Shown here: piece by piece, positions 45,665 through 48,362 of the stretch
Numbering within the stretch: position 1 is the stretch's first letter
How the letters are laid out: every line of letters begins with the position of its first letter
Source: Gallionellales bacterium GWA2_60_18
GTDB lineage: Bacteria > Pseudomonadota > Gammaproteobacteria > Burkholderiales > Gallionellaceae
Reading direction: 5' to 3'
Assembly: GCA_001801105.1 (NCBI GenBank)
Contig: MGWS01000009.1
Coordinates: 1-48,362 of the forward strand
Length of the DNA stretch: 48,362 bases
Translations under genes and position numbers: made by a program
Notes under the pieces: generated by a model
What the model was told of the DNA's origin: nothing
The model's database searches: none
The model's input: only the letters and a program-made list of their open reading frames with translations

Positions 45665-47293
45665 CTACTGTAATGGCTTGACCGATTCTTCGATCAGTCT
45701 GGCCTCCAGCTCGGCTTGTGCATCGCGCACAAAATCGTCATGTGCGATCGAATCGCCTGCCTGCTGTTGTTTCAATTGGTTGTTCCGCTGTTCGACCACG
45801 GCGGGCGTGGCTGTTTCCGTTTTTCCCAGCACGATGTTCAGTTTCAGCGGTTTGGCGAAATATTCGCTCAATGCCGTCTGCAATTTTTCAGTTGCCATCT
45901 TGCTGTTCAATGATTTCTGTTCCGGCGACAGGCGCAAAGTGATTTGCCCGTCCGAGAAGCTTTCCAGCACGCAATGTTTCGCCAATTGCTGCGCCATACC
46001 CTGCACATTCAACTGCATCAGCAATACCCCCCAATCGGGCTGGCTGCCGGGATGAGTGGCCGGTCGGGTGACGATTTGACCGGCTGATGCGCCGGCATTG
46101 ACTGAAGCCGGCATTGCCGCCACATGCGCAGGCCTGCCTGTCGCCGCAGCTTGCGCACCCGATGCGACAGCCGGAGACACAACCACGCTCGGCCGCCCCC
46201 TGTCTCTGGCCGGCGCAAAGGCCAGCATGCGCAAAATCGTCATGGTAAACCCGGCATACTCATCTGGAGCCAGATCGATCTCATCGCGTCCATGGATGGT
46301 GATCTGATAGAACAGCTGCACTTCTTCCGCTGTGAACGCCTGCACCAGTTCCAGTAGACGCGCGCGTTCCGGATCATCGTCGGCAATCGCCTGCGGCACG
46401 CTCTGCGCCAGCGCGATACGATGCAGCAACGTGGCCAACTCCTGTAGCGCAGAATCGAGTGCCACACTGCGCGCAGCCATGTTATCGGCAATCTCCAGCA
46501 ACGCGCCACCGTTCCGGTCACGCAAAGCCCCCAGCAGATCGAACAGGTAACCGTGATCTATCGCACCCAACATGGTATGCACCACGGCTTCTTCAACTTT
46601 CCCGGCGGAAAAAGCGATTGCCTGATCCATCAGGCTTAATGCATCGCGCATGCTGCCTTGTGCGGCTCGCGCAATCAGTGCGATCGCGCCCGTCTCGAAT
46701 GCGACCTGCTCCTGCTCCAGCACATGCTGCAAATGAGCAACGATCAATGCGGGTGGCAACTGCTTAAGATTGAACTGTAGACAACGCGATAACACGGTGA
46801 CAGGGATCTTCTGCGGATCGGTCGTGGCAAGGATGAATTTCACATGCCCGGGAGGCTCCTCCAGCGTCTTCAACATCGCGTTGAAGGCCGACTTCGACAG
46901 CATATGCACTTCGTCGATGATGTACACCTTGAAGCGTCCGCTGGTCGGCGCATACAACGCACTTTCCAGCAGCTCGCGCATGTTGTCCACCTGTGTATTG
47001 GACGCCGCATCCAGTTCGATCAGATCAACGAAACGACCGCTGTCGATCTCCCTGCATGCACTGCACTCGCCGCAGGGCGTAGCGGTAATCCCGGTGACAC
47101 AATTCAGCGACTTGGCGAAGATGCGCGCAATGGTGGTTTTGCCCACCCCGCGCGTGCCTGTGAACAGGTACGCATGATGCAGACGATTTTGAGTGAGCGC
47201 GTTACTGAGCGCCCGAACGACGTGCTCCTGCCCGGCCAATTGGGCGAAGGTCTTTGGACGCCATTTACGCGCGAGAACCGTTGTGGCTGACAA
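45665..47293 (-). CDS. dnaX: DNA polymerase III subunit gamma/tau
   Basis: The clamp-loader ATPase subunit. The 542-aa product has Walker [13 protein letters not shown], a zinc cluster ([10 protein letters not shown] plus the preceding Cys), Walker [11 protein letters not shown] and [11 protein letters not shown], followed by a variable linker and a tau-type C-terminus of ~150 residues. No A AAA AAG slippery heptamer is seen, so a short gamma form by frameshift is not indicated. The start is a TTG at 47293 with GAGGAG 4 nt upstream. Confidence 0.96.
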   Translation of the reverse strand: MSATTVLARKWRPKTFAQLAGQEHVVRALSNALTQNRLHHAYLFTGTRGVGKTTIARIFAKSLNCVTGITATPCGECSACREIDSGRFVDLIELDAASNTQVDNMRELLESALYAPTSGRFKVYIIDEVHMLSKSAFNAMLKTLEEPPGHVKFILATTDPQKIPVTVLSRCLQFNLKQLPPALIVAHLQHVLEQEQVAFETGAIALIARAAQGSMRDALSLMDQAIAFSAGKVEEAVVHTMLGAIDHGYLFDLLGALRDRNGGALLEIADNMAARSVALDSALQELATLLHRIALAQSVPQAIADDDPERARLLELVQAFTAEEVQLFYQITIHGRDEIDLAPDEYAGFTMTILRMLAFAPARDRGRPSVVVSPAVASGAQAAATGRPAHVAAMPASVNAGASAGQIVTRPATHPGSQPDWGVLLMQLNVQGMAQQLAKHCVLESFSDGQITLRLSPEQKSLNSKMATEKLQTALSEYFAKPLKLNIVLGKTETATPAVVEQRNNQLKQQQAGDSIAHDDFVRDAQAELEARLIEESVKPLQ

Positions 47294-47304
47294 GTTGCTC
47301 CTCG

Positions 47305-47835
47305 TCAGAATTGATAGCCGAAACGAACCTGGTTGAAATTGATGCCCTGATTCGGCTGTTTGATGCTGCCATTGGAAAGATGCTGGAAGCGATACCCCAG
47401 TTCAAATTGCTGGCGGTCGCCGAAACTTGCGCCGAAACCCACATGATCGCCAAACTGGAAAGCGCTACCGAATTTGCGATCGGCATTGATAAAAGTTGGC
47501 GCTATCAGGTGAAAACCGATTGCACCTTCGGCATAGGGTGAAAAACCGGAACGGTTCTTCTGCTGGAAACGAAACACCGGCGTAACACCCAAGTCGGTGA
47601 TCGTCTGGTTGTTGCCGGCGGCACTATGGCCGTTCCATCTGCCCACAGACACTTCCCAGAAACCGGTCACCAGCCAAGCACCTTCAGTGAACCACTGCTT
47701 GTCCCAGTTCCAGATAGCACCGACGCGCGCCATGTCCGTTGCATCGCCATTGCCGTATTCCACGGACATACCGTCTACTGCCAGCGCATTGTTGCCAAAT
47801 AGCAACGCCCCCAAGAGCCAAGCAATTTTTTTCAT
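47305..47835 (-). CDS. pagL: Lipid A 3-O-deacylase PagL
   Basis: PagL is an outer-membrane beta-barrel that removes the 3-position acyl chain of lipid A. The 176-aa product has a signal peptide (KKIAWLLGALLFGNNALA) and alternating beta strands ending in an aromatic Phe. The active-site His and Ser are in FQHLSNGSIKQPN; the third residue (Glu in the Pseudomonas enzyme) seems replaced in QGINFNQV, as in some relatives. The ATG at 47835 has GGAG 6 nt upstream. It lies just after the SRP RNA gene. Confidence 0.87.
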   Translation of the reverse strand: MKKIAWLLGALLFGNNALAVDGMSVEYGNGDATDMARVGAIWNWDKQWFTEGAWLVTGFWEVSVGRWNGHSAAGNNQTITDLGVTPVFRFQQKNRSGFSPYAEGAIGFHLIAPTFINADRKFGSAFQFGDHVGFGASFGDRQQFELGYRFQHLSNGSIKQPNQGINFNQVRFGYQF

Positions 47836-47847
47836 TGTCTTCTCCAA

Positions 47848-47867
47848 CGCCTCCACAATAGGAGGCG
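47848..47867 (-). terminator. Hairpin between ffs and pagL
   Basis: CGCCTCC and GGAGGCG form a perfect 7-bp stem with a 6-nt loop. It overlaps the last bases of ffs and has no U tract, so it may be a processing or weak termination site. It lies 2 nt upstream of the pagL ribosome-binding site. Confidence 0.4.
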
Positions 47868-47958
47868 AGCCTTACCCCGGCACTTGCAGTAATTAGCTTT
47901 GGCTGCTTCCTTCCGGATCTGACCAGGTTCACTACCCTGCAATGCGGGGAGACCCGCC
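47864..47958 (-). ncRNA. ffs: 4.5S signal recognition particle RNA (small bacterial SRP RNA)
   Basis: On the minus strand the core GGTCAGATCCGGAAGGAAGC is the conserved SRP domain with the GGAA tetraloop; the ends GGCGGGTCTCCCC and GCCGGGGTAAGGCTCGCC pair. The length of ~95 nt fits the bacterial small type. This RNA binds Ffh in co-translational targeting. Exact ends may differ by a few bases. Confidence 0.93.
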
Positions 47959-48039
47959 AATTCTTTCAACTTCCGCAACAATACCATGATAAATGAAGCC
48001 ACCGGCAAAATCCATGACAGTATTATTTTGGAGTCCCGC

Positions 48040-48076
48040 AAAAACACAAAAGGACTCGGGGGGTACCCAAGTCCTT
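48040..48076 (-). terminator. Intrinsic terminator after tRNA-Lys
   Basis: AAGGACTTGGG and CCCGAGTCCTT pair with one G-T, followed on the minus strand by a U-rich run (TTGTGTTTTT). It lies 5 nt downstream of the tRNA. Confidence 0.8.
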
Positions 48077-48081
48077 GCATC

Positions 48082-48157
48082 TGGTGGGCCGTGAAGGATT
48101 TGAACCTTCGACCAATGGATTAAGAGTCCACTGCTCTACCAGCTGAGCTAACGACCC
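48082..48157 (-). tRNA. tRNA-Lys (anticodon CTT)
   Basis: The minus-strand cloverleaf folds fully: acceptor GGGTCGT/ACGGCCC, D-arm GCTC/GAGC, anticodon loop CTCTTAA with CTT at the centre, T-arm GAAGG-TTCAAAT-CCTTC. The 3' CCA is encoded. CTT reads the AAG lysine codon. Confidence 0.96.
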
Positions 48158-48248
48158 GTCGTTGTGATATCACGACAAAAACGGCGTGCATTATCGGAAA
48201 TGCCTCATGCTTTGTCAAAGCAATCCGACGCTGCAGTAAAAATGACAA

Positions 48249-48268
48249 CGCCCTCTTTAAGGAGGGCG
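48249..48268 (-). terminator. Intrinsic terminator of the rRNA operon
   Basis: CGCCCTC and GAGGGCG pair around a 6-nt loop, followed on the minus strand by TTGTCATTTTT. It lies ~15 nt after the 3' end of 5S rRNA. Confidence 0.8.
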
Positions 48269-48282
48269 CTGCTTTTGTAAGG

Positions 48283-48362
48283 AGTCTGACGATGACCTAC
48301 TTTCACATGCGTAGTGCACACTATCATCGGCGCGGAGTCGTTTCACTGTCCTGTTCGGGATG
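48283..48362 (-). rRNA. rrf: 5S ribosomal RNA, 3' part (5' part beyond right edge)
   Basis: The minus strand reads CATCCCGAACAGGACAGTGA, then CGCCGATGATAGTGTG and CATGTGAAAGTAGGTCATCG, the conserved 3' two-thirds of bacterial 5S rRNA. The operon would be read leftward with 23S and 16S outside the window. The 3' end is set to within a few bases. Confidence 0.93.

Noticed and set aside
45665..47293. Programmed frameshift in dnaX giving gamma
   Set aside because: No A AAA AAG heptamer was seen on the coding strand.

Overview
The window is chromosomal DNA of a GC-rich Gram-negative bacterium, most likely a betaproteobacterium (Nitrosomonadales/Gallionellaceae-like; this placement is inferred from gene order and protein style, not from a search). 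It falls into two halves, and most genes lie on the minus strand.

Left half (about 1-23,100), signalling: the left edge cuts an MHYT-PAS-PAS-GGDEF protein, followed by a PAS histidine kinase and a REP-associated tyrosine transposase (RAYT) flanked by REP palindromes. A chemotaxis locus is read leftward from about 15,750: receptor-like protein, decayed cheY copy, cheY, STAS protein, cheA, PAS receptor, cheW, receptor-tip-like protein, diiron O2-sensor-like protein (ODP), cheR, cheD, cheB. Upstream lie a PAS-LuxR regulator coupled to a 61-aa Cys-rich protein, a stand-alone receiver, and a NarL-type regulator coupled to a 1542-aa kinase with seven PAS domains. Together they suggest energy or redox taxis linked to other sensory outputs.

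Right half (about 23,160-48,362), housekeeping: udg-rimI-tsaB-ispF-ispD is read leftward and is divergent from mfd-srkA. Then rpoE-rseA-rseB-mucD-lepA-lepB-DUF4845-rnc-era forms an envelope-stress and translation/secretion cluster, divergent from nadB. Next come ygfX, a Ser/Thr kinase, a class III cyclase, rluB-recR-ybaB-dnaX, pagL, the 4.5S SRP RNA gene (ffs), tRNA-Lys(CTT), and the 3' part of a 5S rRNA that marks an rRNA operon beyond the right edge.

The most notable feature is the repeat load. At least five GTAG-footed REP flavours occur; in three genes (RAYT, cheA, ispD) the TAG of the foot is the stop codon. A second palindrome family (CTCTCCC type) is inserted in frame inside udg, tsaB and mfd. 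Heptamer tracts occur between genes and once inside tsaB. Other points of interest are a CheA with a duplicated 24-residue motif like the c-di-GMP-binding MshEN repeat, a tandem cheY copy that has lost its phospho-acceptor, and a hairpin whose 3' arm carries the lepA ribosome-binding site.
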